From: Bacteroidales bacterium
GTDB taxonomy: Bacteria; Bacteroidota; Bacteroidia; Bacteroidales; UBA932
Reading direction: 5' to 3'
DNA length: 64,000 bases
NCBI GenBank assembly: GCA_017447265.1
Contig: JAFSOA010000001.1
Coordinates: 62,001 to 126,000, forward strand
Position numbers and translations under genes: made by a program. The notes below the pieces were generated by a model. That model did not search any database. It was given only the letters and a program-made list of their open reading frames with translations, and had not been told where the DNA came from. Of this stretch, positions 16,868-26,740 are shown piece by piece; positions within the stretch are counted from its first letter, which is position 1, and every line of letters begins with the position of its first letter.

Positions 16868-17752
16868 TTATTTCACCGGCTCCATATGGATGATGATGTG
16901 GGACTCGGGGCCGAAGTGTTCGTGGAAACGACGCTCCACTTCGGTGGCTTTCTCGTGGGCTTCGGTCAGGGTCATACGACCGTCGAGGCGGATGTGGACC
17001 TCGGCGGCGATGCGGTTGCCGATCTGCCGTGTGCGGAGCTTATGGGGATCGCTCACGCCGTCCACGCCCAGGATGATGTCGAGCATCACCTTCTCCGTCT
17101 TCTCGGGCAGGGACTGGTCGGTCAGCTGGCCGAAACTCGGACCGAGCAGGTCCCGGGCCACCTTCACCAGCATGGCACCCACCACGATCGAGGCCAGGGG
17201 ATCGAGCACCGTCCAGCGGTCGCCCAGCAGGATGGCACCGCCGATGCCGATGGCCGCGCCGATGGATGAAAGCGCGTCGGAACGGTGGTGCCAGGCATTG
17301 GCCCGGAGTGACGGGGACTTCAGTTTTTCTCCCTGGATGCGCGTATACTGATAGAGGGCTTCCTTGGTGACAATGGAGAGGAGTGCTGCCCAAAGGGCCA
17401 GTTTCCCGGGTGCCGGCAGGTCTTCGCCACGGATCCAGGCGGCCAGTTTGGTGGCCCCCGAGACCACGATGCCGATGGCGGCCGCGGCCAGCGTCAGGCC
17501 GATGAACAGCGTCGCCACCGTCTCGTATTTGCCATGGCCGTAGTCATGGTCTTTGTCTTCCGGCCGGCCGCTGATGCGAACGAAGACCAGCACCACGATA
17601 TCGGTCAGGAAGTCCGACACGGAGTGTACGGCGTCCGAGATCATGGCGGCACTGTGGCCCACAATGCCGGCCACGAATTTCAGGCACACCAGCAGCAGGT
17701 TGACCACACTGCCTGCCAGGGTTACGCGTGTGATTTCTTTTTCCCGAGTCAT
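16868..17752 (-). CDS. Cation diffusion facilitator (zinc/iron/cobalt-type exporter)
   Basis: 294 residues with about six membrane helices in the first 210 residues and a cytoplasmic C-terminal domain ending MEPVK. CDF metal-site motifs are present: SDAVHSVSD in helix 2, DKDHDYGHGKYET after helix 2/3 and a matching HxxxD in helix 5 (NAWHHRSDALSS). It exports divalent cations from the cytoplasm in exchange for protons. The metal cannot be decided. The -7 element TATCTTTG ends only four bases before the start codon, so the mRNA may be leaderless. Its gene ends just upstream of the leucine-operon promoter. Confidence 0.9.
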   Translation of the reverse strand: MTREKEITRVTLAGSVVNLLLVCLKFVAGIVGHSAAMISDAVHSVSDFLTDIVVLVFVRISGRPEDKDHDYGHGKYETVATLFIGLTLAAAAIGIVVSGATKLAAWIRGEDLPAPGKLALWAALLSIVTKEALYQYTRIQGEKLKSPSLRANAWHHRSDALSSIGAAIGIGGAILLGDRWTVLDPLASIVVGAMLVKVARDLLGPSFGQLTDQSLPEKTEKVMLDIILGVDGVSDPHKLRTRQIGNRIAAEVHIRLDGRMTLTEAHEKATEVERRFHEHFGPESHIIIHMEPVK

Positions 17753-17756
17753 TGTT

Positions 17757-17764
17757 CAAAGATA
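17757..17764 (-). promoter_or_regulatory. -7 element of the CDF gene, four bases from the ATG
   Basis: Plus CAAAGATA is a perfect TATCTTTG on the minus strand. The ATG follows after AACA, so transcription would start at or near the start codon. Confidence 0.65.
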
Positions 17765-17786
17765 CGCAAGAATTCTCGAAAAATAC

Positions 17787-17794
17787 TATCTTTA
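17787..17794 (+). promoter_or_regulatory. -7 element of the glutamine synthetase gene
   Basis: TATCTTTA lies 23 bases before the ATG at 17818 and departs from TATCTTTG only in the last base. It is divergent from the CDF promoter 22 bases away. Confidence 0.6.
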
Positions 17795-17817
17795 CGCCTT
17801 CAAAATTTTGTAGCGTT

Positions 17818-19998
17818 ATGAGCATAGACCGCACCGATCTGGTGAGGAAGGCTTTCGGCAAGAAGGCGCCCGCCGTGGACATCCCCGAGCAGAAGATTTC
17901 TGACTATTTCGCCGAGCGTGTCTTTGACCGCTCCAAAATGCGGAAGTATCTTGATCCCAAAACCTTGCAAGCACTCTTCGAGTGCATCGACGAGGGAAAA
18001 CCCCTGGACCGCAAAACCGCCGACGGCGTGGCCCGCGGCATGAAAGAATGGGCCCTTGAAAACCATGTGACCCACGTCACGCACTGGTTCCAGCCGCTGA
18101 CGGAAGGCACTGCCGAGAAACACGATTCGCTTATCGAGCTCGACGGCCGCGGCGGCGTCATCGAAATGTTCGACGGCAGCTCGCTCGCCCAGCAGGAGCC
18201 GGACGCTTCCTCGTTCCCCAACGGTGGCATCCGCGCCACCTTCGAGGCGCGCGGCTACACCGCCTGGGATCCCACCTCGCCCGTCTTCATCCAGGAAGAC
18301 ACGCTCTGCATCCCCACGGTGTTCATCGCCTATACCGGCGAGGCCCTCGACTACAAAACCCCGCTCAAGCGCTCCATCAAGGCCGTCAGCGACGCCGCCG
18401 TGCCCATCTGCCGGCTCTTCGATCCGAAGGTCAACCAGGTGAAGAGTTACCTGGGTTGGGAGCAGGAATATTTCCTGGTGGATGAGGAACTGTTCGCCGC
18501 CCGTTCCGACCTGATGATCACGGGCCGGACGCTGATGGGGCACATGTCTTCGAAGAACCAGCAGCTCGGCGACCACTATTTCGGCGCGATTCCCGCCCGC
18601 GTGGCCGCCTTCATGCGTGAACTGGAGGTCGAAGCGCTGCGGCTCGGCATTCCGCTCAAGACCCGGCACAATGAAGTGGCGCCCAACCAGTTCGAGATGG
18701 CCCCGATTTTCGGGGAAGCCAACCTGTCGAACGACCAGAACCAACTGGTGATGAATGTGATGCATGCGGTGGCCCGCCGCCACGGCTTCGTGGTGCTGCT
18801 GCACGAGAAGCCCTTCGACGGCATCAACGGCTCGGGCAAGCACAACAACTGGTCGCTGGGCACCGACACCGGCCGCATGCTGATGGCGCCGGGCAAGGAT
18901 GCCGAAGGCAACCTGCTCTTCCTGACCTTTTTCGTCAACGTGCTGGCTGCCGTGCAGCGCCACAACGCCCTGCTGAAAGCCAGCATCGCCAGCGCCACCA
19001 ACGCCCATCGCCTCGGTGGTCACGAGGCGCCGCCGGCCATCATCTCGGCTTTCCTCGGCCGGACCATGACCGCCGTGCTCCGCAAGATCCTCGAAGTGCC
19101 TTCAGACACCCCGATCCAGATCGCGGGCAAGAAGGGACGCAGCGTGGGCCTGATTGAAATCCCCGAGATTTTCGTCGACAATACGGACCGCAACCGTACC
19201 TCGCCCTTTGCTTTCACCGGCAACCGTTTCGAGTTCCGCGCCGTGGGCTCCAGCGCCAACTGCGCCGGCGCCCTGACCGTACTCAATGCGGCCGTCGCGG
19301 AGCAGCTGCTCGATTTCAAGCTTGCACTCGACAAAGAACTGGCTGCCGGCAAGACCCTGCAGGTGGCCGTGATGGACAGCCTCAAGCCCATCATCGCCTC
19401 GGTCATCGACGTGGTCTGCTTCGACGGCAACGGCTACTCGGAAGAGTGGCAGCTTGAGGCGAAGCGCCGCGGCCTCGACGTGGAGACCCGCGTTCCCGAG
19501 ATGTTCAAGGCCTTCACCCGCCCCGAATCCGTGGCCATGTTCACCCGTACCGGCGTCTATACCGAGAAGGAGCTGCTGGCCCGCAACGAGGTGAAATGGG
19601 ATACCTATACGAAGAAAGTACAGATCGAAAGCCGCGTGATGGCCCGCATGGCCGTCAACCACATCATCCCCGCCGCGCTGGAATACAAGACGCGCCTGCT
19701 CAAGGAAGTGGCGCTCAACCAGCAGGTGCTGGGCTCGCAGGAGGGGTGCGGCACGGAACTCGACCTGATCCACCGCATCGGCGCCTACATCGAGGAAATC
19801 AGCGACAAGGCCGAGGCCATGCGCCAGAACCGCAAACGTGCCAATGCCATCGAGGGCGAGTACGAGAAAGCGATGGCCTACTACGGCATCGCGCAGGAAA
19901 TCATCGCCCTGCGCCGTCCCATCGACAAGCTCGAGGAACTGGTGGACAACCAGCTCTGGCCCCTGCCGAAATACCGCGAGTTGCTGTTCATCAGCTAG
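17818..19998 (+). CDS. glnN: Glutamine synthetase, type III
   Basis: 726 residues, the length of the GSIII family common in Bacteroidota. The start at 17818 (MSIDRTDLVRKAFG) lies behind a -7 element. GSIII hallmarks include THWFQPLTE, GWEQEYFLVDEE, HNEVAPNQFEMAP, NDQNQLVMNVMH, FDGINGSGKHNNWSLGTD and NRTSPFAFTGNRFEFRA. It makes glutamine from glutamate, ammonia and ATP. The neighbouring minus-strand carA product uses glutamine as nitrogen donor, so the placement suits nitrogen supply to arginine and pyrimidine synthesis. It is convergent with carB with a 34-base gap. Confidence 0.96.
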   Translation: MSIDRTDLVRKAFGKKAPAVDIPEQKISDYFAERVFDRSKMRKYLDPKTLQALFECIDEGKPLDRKTADGVARGMKEWALENHVTHVTHWFQPLTEGTAEKHDSLIELDGRGGVIEMFDGSSLAQQEPDASSFPNGGIRATFEARGYTAWDPTSPVFIQEDTLCIPTVFIAYTGEALDYKTPLKRSIKAVSDAAVPICRLFDPKVNQVKSYLGWEQEYFLVDEELFAARSDLMITGRTLMGHMSSKNQQLGDHYFGAIPARVAAFMRELEVEALRLGIPLKTRHNEVAPNQFEMAPIFGEANLSNDQNQLVMNVMHAVARRHGFVVLLHEKPFDGINGSGKHNNWSLGTDTGRMLMAPGKDAEGNLLFLTFFVNVLAAVQRHNALLKASIASATNAHRLGGHEAPPAIISAFLGRTMTAVLRKILEVPSDTPIQIAGKKGRSVGLIEIPEIFVDNTDRNRTSPFAFTGNRFEFRAVGSSANCAGALTVLNAAVAEQLLDFKLALDKELAAGKTLQVAVMDSLKPIIASVIDVVCFDGNGYSEEWQLEAKRRGLDVETRVPEMFKAFTRPESVAMFTRTGVYTEKELLARNEVKWDTYTKKVQIESRVMARMAVNHIIPAALEYKTRLLKEVALNQQVLGSQEGCGTELDLIHRIGAYIEEISDKAEAMRQNRKRANAIEGEYEKAMAYYGIAQEIIALRRPIDKLEELVDNQLWPLPKYRELLFIS

Positions 19999-20032
19999 GA
20001 TATACCGGGTCGGGCCGGCAAGACAAAACAAG

Positions 20033-23000
20033 TCAAGCCTGATATTCATCCCACGCCTTCACCGGCAGCGCGTCAAGCGTGAGGCTGCAGAAGGCGTGGA
20101 TGAAAGCGGAGGCCAGACGGCTGTTGGTGATCAGCGGAACGTTGAAATCGATGGCCGCCCGGCGGATGCGGTAGCCGTTGGACAGTTCCCCGTGCGTGAA
20201 GTCGCGCGGGATGTTGACGACCAGGTCGACCTGGCCGGTCTGGATGAGCGTGACGGCGTCGGACCCGTCCAGGGCAGGCACGCCGTTCTCCGCCAGAAAG
20301 CGGCGGGTGCCTTCCGTAGCGTAAATGGGCAGGCCATGGCTGTGCAGCAGCCGGCAGGCGGGCAGCAGGTCGGCTTTCTGGATGGCGTCGCCTGATGAAA
20401 GCAGGACCGCCTTTTCCGGAATCCGGTGTCCGACCGAGAGCATGGCCTTGAGCAGCGCCTCGTTGAAGTTGTCGCCGATGCAGGCGACTTCGCCCGTGGA
20501 GGCCATGTCGACCCCAAGCACGGGATCGGCCTGGTTGAGCCGCGAGAACGAAAACTGGGACGCCTTGATGCCGACGTAGGGGAGTTCGAACGCGTCGAGG
20601 GTGACGGCCGGGGGCGTCTCCCCGGTCATGCAGCGGATGGCCAGCTCGATAAAATTGATTTTCAAGACTTTGGATACAAACGGGAAGCTGCGTGAAGCAC
20701 GCAGGTTGCATTCGATGACCTTGATGCCGTTGACGTCGGCCAGGAACTGGATGTTGAAAGGTCCGGTGATGTGGAGTTCGGCTGCGATGGCCGCCGCTAT
20801 GCGCCGGATGCGGGCTGCCGTCACGCCGTAGAGTTTCTGCGGCGGGAACTGGATGGTCGCGTCGCCCGAATGAACGCCCGCGAATTCGATGTGTTCCGAG
20901 ATCGCATGGACCAGGATGCGACCGTGGTCGGCCACCGCGTCGAACTCGAGTTCCATGCAGCGCTGCATGAAGCTGCTGATGACCACGGGATGCTCTTCCG
21001 AAATCTCTACGGCGAGTTCCAGGAAAGTATGCAGGTCGGCGTCGCTGTAGCAGACGTTCATCGCTGCGCCCGAAAGGACGTAGGAGGGCCGGACGAGTAC
21101 GGGATAGCCCACTTCGGCGATGAAAGCGCCGATGTCTTCCATCGTGGTGAGTTCCCGCCAGCGCGGCTGGTCGATGCCCAGGCGGTCCACCACCTGCGAG
21201 AACTTGTTGCGGTCTTCCGCCCGGTCGATGTCGAGCGCGTCGGTGCCCAGGATGGGGATGCCGGCTTCCTTGAGCGGCAGGGCCAGGTTGTTCGGGATCT
21301 GTCCGCCCACGCTGACCACTACGCCATAAGGCCGCTCGACGGCGCAGATTTCCAGCACGGTCTCGAGACTGAGTTCGTCGAAGTAGAGCCGGTCACAGCT
21401 GTCATAGTCGGTCGAGACGGTTTCGGGGTTGTAGTTGACCATGACGGCCTGCCAGCCCTGCTTGCGGAGCGTATTCACGGCATTGACGCCGCACCAGTCG
21501 AATTCCACGCTGCTGCCGATGCGGTAGGCGCCGGAGCCCAGGACGATGACGGTGCGCGCGCCGAAGGCCGGCGCAAAGTCGTTTTTCGTGCCGTTGTAGG
21601 TGAGGTAGAGGTAGTTGGTTTCGGAAGGGAACTCGGCGGCAAGGGTGTCGATCTGCTTGATGCAGGGATGCAGGCCGAGGGCTGTGCGGCGCTGGCGGAC
21701 GGCGGCCTCCGGGCAGTGGAACACCCGGCCGATCTGGATGTCGGAGAAACCCTGCCGCTTCGCTTTCAGGAAGAGCTCGCAGCCCACGGCTTCGAGCGAC
21801 GGACAGGCCTCGAGGGCCCGGTAGGTGGTTTCCAGGTTGTCGAGTTTGTCGAGAAACCACTTGTCGATGTGTGTCAGTTCATGGATCCGGTCCACGCTGT
21901 AGCCCGATTCGAAGGCCGCGGCGATGGCGAAGATGCGGGTGTCGGTGGGGTTGCGCAGTGCGTCGTCCAGGTCCTCCACCTTGTAAGGCTTGTTGCACAC
22001 GAAGCCGTTGGCACCCTGTCCGATCATCCGCAGGCCTTTCTGGATGGCTTCCTCGAAGGTCCGGCCGATGGCCATCACTTCGCCGACGCTCTTCATGCTC
22101 GAGCCGATCTCCCGCGATACGCCTTTGAACTTGGCCAGGTCCCAGCGGGGAATCTTGCACACCACATAGTCGAGGGCCGGTTCGAAGAAGGCGGGCGTGG
22201 TGCGGGTCACGGCGTTCTTGAGTTCGAACAAGCCATAGCCCAGGCTGAGCTTGGCCGCCACGAAGGCAAGGGGATAGCCCGTGGCCTTCGAAGCCAGGGC
22301 GGAGGAGCGGCTGAGCCGGGCGTTGACCTCGATCACGCGGTAGTCTTCGCCGTCGGGGCTGAATGCGTACTGGACATTGCATTCGCCCACGATGCCGAGG
22401 TGCCGTACGATGTCGATGGCCTTTTTCCGCAGGAAGTGGAACTCGGTGTTGGTGAGGGTCTGTGACGGAGCCACGACGATGCTTTCACCGGTATGGATGC
22501 CCAGCGGGTCGAAGTTCTCCATGTTGCAGACCGTGATGCAGTTGTCGCAGCTGTCACGGACTACTTCGTATTCGATCTCTTTCCAGCCCTTGAGCGATTT
22601 TTCGACCAGCACCTGGGGCGAGAAAGCGAAGGCTTTGCCGGCCACGGCGTCGAGTTCCTGCTCGTTGTCGCAGAAGCCGGAGCCGAGTCCGCCGAGCGCA
22701 TAGGCGGCCCGCACGATCACGGGGTAACCCACCTGTTCCGCGGCGGCCCGCGCTTCCGCGAGCGAGGCGGCGGCGTGCGAGCGGATGGTCTTTACCTGGA
22801 TCTCGTCGAGGCGGCGCACGAACAGGTCCCGGTCCTCCGTGTCGATGATCGACTCGACGGGCGTGCCGAGCACCCGGACGCCGTGTTCCGCGAGAAAGCC
22901 GCTCCGGTGGAGGGCGATGCCGCAGTTGAGGGCGGTCTGGCCGCCGAACGAAAGGAGGATGCCCTGCGGCTGCTCCTTCTCGATGACTTTCTCTACGAAA

Positions 23001-23212
23001 CCGGGCGTCACCGGCAGGAGATAGAGTTTGTCGGCGATGCCTTCCGAGGTCTGCACGGTGGCGATGTTGGGGTTGATGAGCACGGTCTCGATGCCTTCTT
23101 CCCGCAGCGCCTTGAGCGCTTGCGAGCCGCTGTAGTCGAATTCACCGGCTTCGCCGATCTTCAGGGCGCCGGAGCCCAGCAGCAGCACTTTCCGTATGGT
23201 TTTGTCGAGCAT
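20033..23212 (-). CDS. carB: Carbamoyl-phosphate synthase large chain
   Basis: 1059 residues, standard length. Two homologous halves each have pre-ATP-grasp and ATP-grasp domains (first VLLLGSGALKIGEAGEFDYSGSQA, second TVIVLGSGAYRIGSSVEFDWCGV), followed by a C-terminal MGS-like allosteric domain from about residue 930 (LPIYATEGTRRFLAENG). It makes carbamoyl phosphate from bicarbonate, ammonia and two ATP. It is the last gene of the arginine operon, three bases after carA. The placement suggests that this copy is controlled with arginine synthesis. Confidence 0.97.
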   Translation of the reverse strand: MLDKTIRKVLLLGSGALKIGEAGEFDYSGSQALKALREEGIETVLINPNIATVQTSEGIADKLYLLPVTPGFVEKVIEKEQPQGILLSFGGQTALNCGIALHRSGFLAEHGVRVLGTPVESIIDTEDRDLFVRRLDEIQVKTIRSHAAASLAEARAAAEQVGYPVIVRAAYALGGLGSGFCDNEQELDAVAGKAFAFSPQVLVEKSLKGWKEIEYEVVRDSCDNCITVCNMENFDPLGIHTGESIVVAPSQTLTNTEFHFLRKKAIDIVRHLGIVGECNVQYAFSPDGEDYRVIEVNARLSRSSALASKATGYPLAFVAAKLSLGYGLFELKNAVTRTTPAFFEPALDYVVCKIPRWDLAKFKGVSREIGSSMKSVGEVMAIGRTFEEAIQKGLRMIGQGANGFVCNKPYKVEDLDDALRNPTDTRIFAIAAAFESGYSVDRIHELTHIDKWFLDKLDNLETTYRALEACPSLEAVGCELFLKAKRQGFSDIQIGRVFHCPEAAVRQRRTALGLHPCIKQIDTLAAEFPSETNYLYLTYNGTKNDFAPAFGARTVIVLGSGAYRIGSSVEFDWCGVNAVNTLRKQGWQAVMVNYNPETVSTDYDSCDRLYFDELSLETVLEICAVERPYGVVVSVGGQIPNNLALPLKEAGIPILGTDALDIDRAEDRNKFSQVVDRLGIDQPRWRELTTMEDIGAFIAEVGYPVLVRPSYVLSGAAMNVCYSDADLHTFLELAVEISEEHPVVISSFMQRCMELEFDAVADHGRILVHAISEHIEFAGVHSGDATIQFPPQKLYGVTAARIRRIAAAIAAELHITGPFNIQFLADVNGIKVIECNLRASRSFPFVSKVLKINFIELAIRCMTGETPPAVTLDAFELPYVGIKASQFSFSRLNQADPVLGVDMASTGEVACIGDNFNEALLKAMLSVGHRIPEKAVLLSSGDAIQKADLLPACRLLHSHGLPIYATEGTRRFLAENGVPALDGSDAVTLIQTGQVDLVVNIPRDFTHGELSNGYRIRRAAIDFNVPLITNSRLASAFIHAFCSLTLDALPVKAWDEYQA

Positions 23213-23215
23213 GTC

Positions 23216-24289
23216 TTATAAGCGGGCTATGAATTCGTCGAAGAGGAATTCGGTGTCGACGGGGCCGCTGGAGGCCTCGGGATGAAACTGGGCGGAGAAA
23301 AAGGGCCTGGTCCTGTGCCGGATGCCCTCGTTGGTGCCGTCGTTCATGTTGACGAAGAGCGGTTCCCAGTCCGGGTCAAGGGTGGCGGTGTCGACGGCGA
23401 AGCCGTGGTTCTGCGAGGTGATGAAGCAGCGTTCGGTGCCGCACATGCGCACGGGCTGGTTGTGGCTCCGGTGGCCGAACTTGAGCTTGTAGGTCTTCGC
23501 TCCGGCCGCCCGGCCGATGAGCTGGTTGCCCATGCAGATGCCGAAGACGGGCCGCTGGCCGCGGAGGGCTTCCTGCAGGTGCGCGACGGTGGCGGCGCAG
23601 TGTTCAGGATTGCCCGGGCCGTTCGACACGAAGATGCCGTCGGCGTCGATCCGGTTGAAATCGCAGTCCCAGGGCACCCGTACCAGCTCGATGCCCCGGT
23701 TCACGAGACAGCGGATGATCTGGTGCTTCACGCCGCAGTCGACCAGCACCACGCGTTTCCGGCCCCGGCCGTAGTGCTGGACGTCCCGGCAACTGACCCG
23801 TGCTACCTGGTTTTCGAGGTTCGGGTCGGCGATGGAAGCGGGACGGGGCGCCCCGTCCGGCACGATGGCGCCGAGCTTCGCGCCTTCGTCGCGGAGCAGT
23901 TGCACCAGCGCCCGGGTGTCGATGCCGCAGATGCCGGGGACCCGCTGCTCCTGCAACCACTGGTCGAGGCTCTTGACGGCGTCCCAGTGACTGTATTTTT
24001 CACTGTAGTCCGAGATGACGAGGCCCTGCACATGGATGCGCTCCGACTCGAAGCGCGAGCACAGGCCCAGCTCGTCGAATTCCATCTCGGGGATGCCGTA
24101 GTTGCCCACCAGCGGGAAACTTACACAGAGAATCTGCCCGCTGTACGACGGGTCGGTGAGGCTTTCTGGATAACCCACCATGGCGGTCGAGAAGACGATC
24201 TCGCCCTCCGACGGGCCGTCATAGCCGAAGCTCCAGCCGGGAAACTCCCGGCCGTCCTGCAGCAGAAGGGTGGCTTTTTTTCGCAGCAT
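23216..24289 (-). CDS. carA: Carbamoyl-phosphate synthase small chain
   Basis: 357 residues. The N-terminal CPSase small-chain domain (TLLLQDGREFPGWSFG, VFSTAMVGYPESLTDPSYSGQ) is followed by a class I glutamine amidotransferase domain with the nucleophile cysteine in VFGICMGNQLIG and the catalytic histidine in QFHPEASSGP. It supplies ammonia from glutamine to CarB. The gene follows argH by 13 bases and precedes carB by three. Both domains look intact. Confidence 0.96.
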   Translation of the reverse strand: MLRKKATLLLQDGREFPGWSFGYDGPSEGEIVFSTAMVGYPESLTDPSYSGQILCVSFPLVGNYGIPEMEFDELGLCSRFESERIHVQGLVISDYSEKYSHWDAVKSLDQWLQEQRVPGICGIDTRALVQLLRDEGAKLGAIVPDGAPRPASIADPNLENQVARVSCRDVQHYGRGRKRVVLVDCGVKHQIIRCLVNRGIELVRVPWDCDFNRIDADGIFVSNGPGNPEHCAATVAHLQEALRGQRPVFGICMGNQLIGRAAGAKTYKLKFGHRSHNQPVRMCGTERCFITSQNHGFAVDTATLDPDWEPLFVNMNDGTNEGIRHRTRPFFSAQFHPEASSGPVDTEFLFDEFIARL

Positions 24290-24302
24290 GGCTCCGGGCG
24301 GT

Positions 24303-25619
24303 TTACCAGGCGGCGGCCTTTTCCATGACGGCCGCGATGGCTTCGTTGCAGAGATGGCCGAGGCTGCCCAGGTGGGTGTGGCCCAGGTCGCCGGCTTTCA
24401 GCGCGGCCGGGGCGGGGCCGCTGTAATGGAAGCGGCCTTCGTTCACCTCGACGCCGACCTGCCGGTAGGCGTCGCGGAACGGCGTGCCGGCCAGGACGCG
24501 GCGGTTGACTTCTTCCACGGTGAAGAGGGTCTCGTAGCGGGGATCTTCAAAAATGTGTGTGTTCACCTGGAGATGTTCCAGCATATAGCCGGTCATCTGC
24601 AGGCAGTCGTGCGTCTTTTCCAGCGCGGGGAAGAGGATCTCTTTCAGGAGCTGGAAGTCGCGGTGGTAGCCGTGGGGCAGGTTGCTGGCGAGCAGGGCGA
24701 TCTCGTTGGGGCAGGCCAGGATCTGGTTGCAGCGGCCGCGGACGATCTCCCACACGTCGGGATTCTTCTTGTGGGGCATGATGCTCGAGCCGGTGGTCAG
24801 TTCGTCCGGGAAGTGGATGAAGCCGAAATTGGGGCTCATGCAGAGCACGCAGTCTGCAGCGAATTTGTTGAGGGTGAGTGCGATGCAGCTGAGCGCGCCG
24901 GCGGCTGCCAGTTCGCATTTGCCCCGGCCCAGCTGGGCGGCGATGCTGTTGTAGACGGGTGTGTCGAAGCCCAGCAGCTCCGTGGTCATGGCGCGGTCCA
25001 GCGGAAAGGAATTGCCGTAGCCGGCGGCGGAGCCCAGCGGGTTGCGGTTCACGATGCGGTAGGCAGCCCCCAGCTGCACCATGTCGTCGGCCAGCGCTTC
25101 GGCATAGGCGCCGAGCCAGAGTCCGAACGACGAAGGCATGGCCAGCTGTCCGTGGGTATAGCCGGGCAGCAGCACTTCCTTGTGCGCTTCGCTCAGCTGC
25201 TGGAGCTGCCGGAAAAGCGCCAGCATTTCTTCGCGCAACTGGCGCAATTCGTCGCGCAGGAAGAGCTTGATGTCCACCAGCACCTGATCGTTGCGCGAGC
25301 GCCCGGCGTGGATTTTCTTTCCCAGGTCGCCGAGGCTGCGGGTGAGCAGGAGCTCCACCTGCGAGTGGATGTCCTCCACGTCGTCCTCCACCTGGAAGTT
25401 GCCGGCCTGGACGGATACGGCGATATCGTTGAGGCCTTCCAGGAGAAGATCCAGTTCGTGGGCGCTGAGCAGGCCGATGTGTGCCAGCATCCGGATGTGT
25501 GCCCTGGATCCTTCGATGTCGCAGGCGGCGAGCCGCAGGTCGAGGATCCGGTCCTCTCCGACGGTGAACCGGTCGACGGCTTCGGTGGCGGAAGTGCCTT
25601 TATTCCATAATGTTGCCAT
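24303..25619 (-). CDS. argH: Argininosuccinate lyase
   Basis: 438 residues. The fumarase/aspartase-superfamily signature is present as TGSSIMPHKKNPD, with AGRSRNDQV and LPGYTHGQLAMPSSFGLW from the ASL active site. It splits argininosuccinate into arginine and fumarate. It lies 26 bases after the deacylase gene and 13 before carA in the arginine operon. An N-terminal MATLWNKGTSATEAVDRFT matches the family start. Confidence 0.96.
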   Translation of the reverse strand: MATLWNKGTSATEAVDRFTVGEDRILDLRLAACDIEGSRAHIRMLAHIGLLSAHELDLLLEGLNDIAVSVQAGNFQVEDDVEDIHSQVELLLTRSLGDLGKKIHAGRSRNDQVLVDIKLFLRDELRQLREEMLALFRQLQQLSEAHKEVLLPGYTHGQLAMPSSFGLWLGAYAEALADDMVQLGAAYRIVNRNPLGSAAGYGNSFPLDRAMTTELLGFDTPVYNSIAAQLGRGKCELAAAGALSCIALTLNKFAADCVLCMSPNFGFIHFPDELTTGSSIMPHKKNPDVWEIVRGRCNQILACPNEIALLASNLPHGYHRDFQLLKEILFPALEKTHDCLQMTGYMLEHLQVNTHIFEDPRYETLFTVEEVNRRVLAGTPFRDAYRQVGVEVNEGRFHYSGPAPAALKAGDLGHTHLGSLGHLCNEAIAAVMEKAAAW

Positions 25620-25645
25620 AGGCTTATTCGCGTGGCCGGCGGATC

Positions 25646-26740
25646 TTACAGATTGTCCGACAACGCTTCAATGAAGTGAATATACTGTTTGATACCCTGG
25701 TTGATTTCACTGACGAGGATGTATTCGTCGGCATGGTGGGAACGGGCGGAGTCGCCGGGACCCATTTTGACGGCATCGCAGCGGAGGATGGTCCAGTCGG
25801 AAGTGGTGGGCGACGAATAGGTCTCGATGTCCAGGGCCTTGATGGCCTTGCGCAGGGGCGAATGCAGGGGTGTGGCCGAGGCACGGTTGCGGAGACCGCG
25901 GGGCAGGATGTGGCTTTGGCAGACAGCCTGCAGTTCGTCGACGATCTGCTGCGGGGTGTAACATTCGTTCGGCCGGACGTCCACTACGAAGCGGCAGCGG
26001 TCGGGAATCACGTTGTGGGCCGTTCCGGAGCTGATCTGGGTGGCGTTGAGGCGGACGGGCCCCATCTCGGGCGACACCTGGGAGAAATGATGGCTGCGCA
26101 GGCGGGCGATGTCGTCCAGGGCGATGTAGAGGGCGTTGACGCCTTCGCCGCGGGCGGCGTGGCCGCTCACGCCGACGGCTTCGCAGTCGAGTACCACCAG
26201 GCCCCTTTCGCTGGTGGCCGCCTTCATGCCGGTCGGCTCACCCACGATGGCCCAGTCGGGCGCGGGAATCCAGCCTTCCGAGCCCGGCGCCAGGGAGAAC
26301 GGCCCGTGCGGGCCGAACAGCCAGCTGATGCCGTCGGGACCGCCGCATTCTTCTTCGCGGACCAGCATCAGCACGAGGTTGAAGGGGATAGGGTGCTGGC
26401 AGAAGTAGCGGAAAGTGGCCAGCATGGCGACGACGCTGCCGCCGTCGTCGTTGGAGCCCAGGCCCCAGACGATATCGGATGAGGTGCCCGGATCGTACGG
26501 GTCATGCGTGTAGCCCTTGGCCGGCGGCACGGTGTCGAGATGGGCCACCAGGGCCAGGGTTTTCTTGGCCGGGTCGGGGGTCGTGGCGGTGGCCACGACA
26601 TTGCCTTGCGGCATCGAGTAAGGCAGGCCGTTCTGGTCGAGCCACCAGCCTATCCAGGCTGCGGCGGCTTCTTCGTTGAACGATTCGGAAGGAGCGTGGA
26701 CCAGTTTCCGCAACAGGTCAATGCAGTCGTTGTTATTCAT
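25646..26740 (-). CDS. M20-family N-acyl-ornithine/citrulline deacylase
   Basis: 364 residues of the M20 metallopeptidase/deacylase family. The dinuclear zinc motifs are visible: VAHLDTVPP, GSNDDGGSVVA and REEECGGPDGIS. The arginine-operon position and the family point to removal of an N-acyl group in arginine synthesis. In Bacteroidales the pathway often carries N-succinyl intermediates and the deacylation takes place on acyl-citrulline, so the precise substrate (acetyl or succinyl, ornithine or citrulline) is open; no carbamoyltransferase gene is in the window to help. Its start overlaps argG by eight bases. ArgE-like is a fair label. Confidence 0.82.
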   Translation of the reverse strand: MNNNDCIDLLRKLVHAPSESFNEEAAAAWIGWWLDQNGLPYSMPQGNVVATATTPDPAKKTLALVAHLDTVPPAKGYTHDPYDPGTSSDIVWGLGSNDDGGSVVAMLATFRYFCQHPIPFNLVLMLVREEECGGPDGISWLFGPHGPFSLAPGSEGWIPAPDWAIVGEPTGMKAATSERGLVVLDCEAVGVSGHAARGEGVNALYIALDDIARLRSHHFSQVSPEMGPVRLNATQISSGTAHNVIPDRCRFVVDVRPNECYTPQQIVDELQAVCQSHILPRGLRNRASATPLHSPLRKAIKALDIETYSSPTTSDWTILRCDAVKMGPGDSARSHHADEYILVSEINQGIKQYIHFIEALSDNL

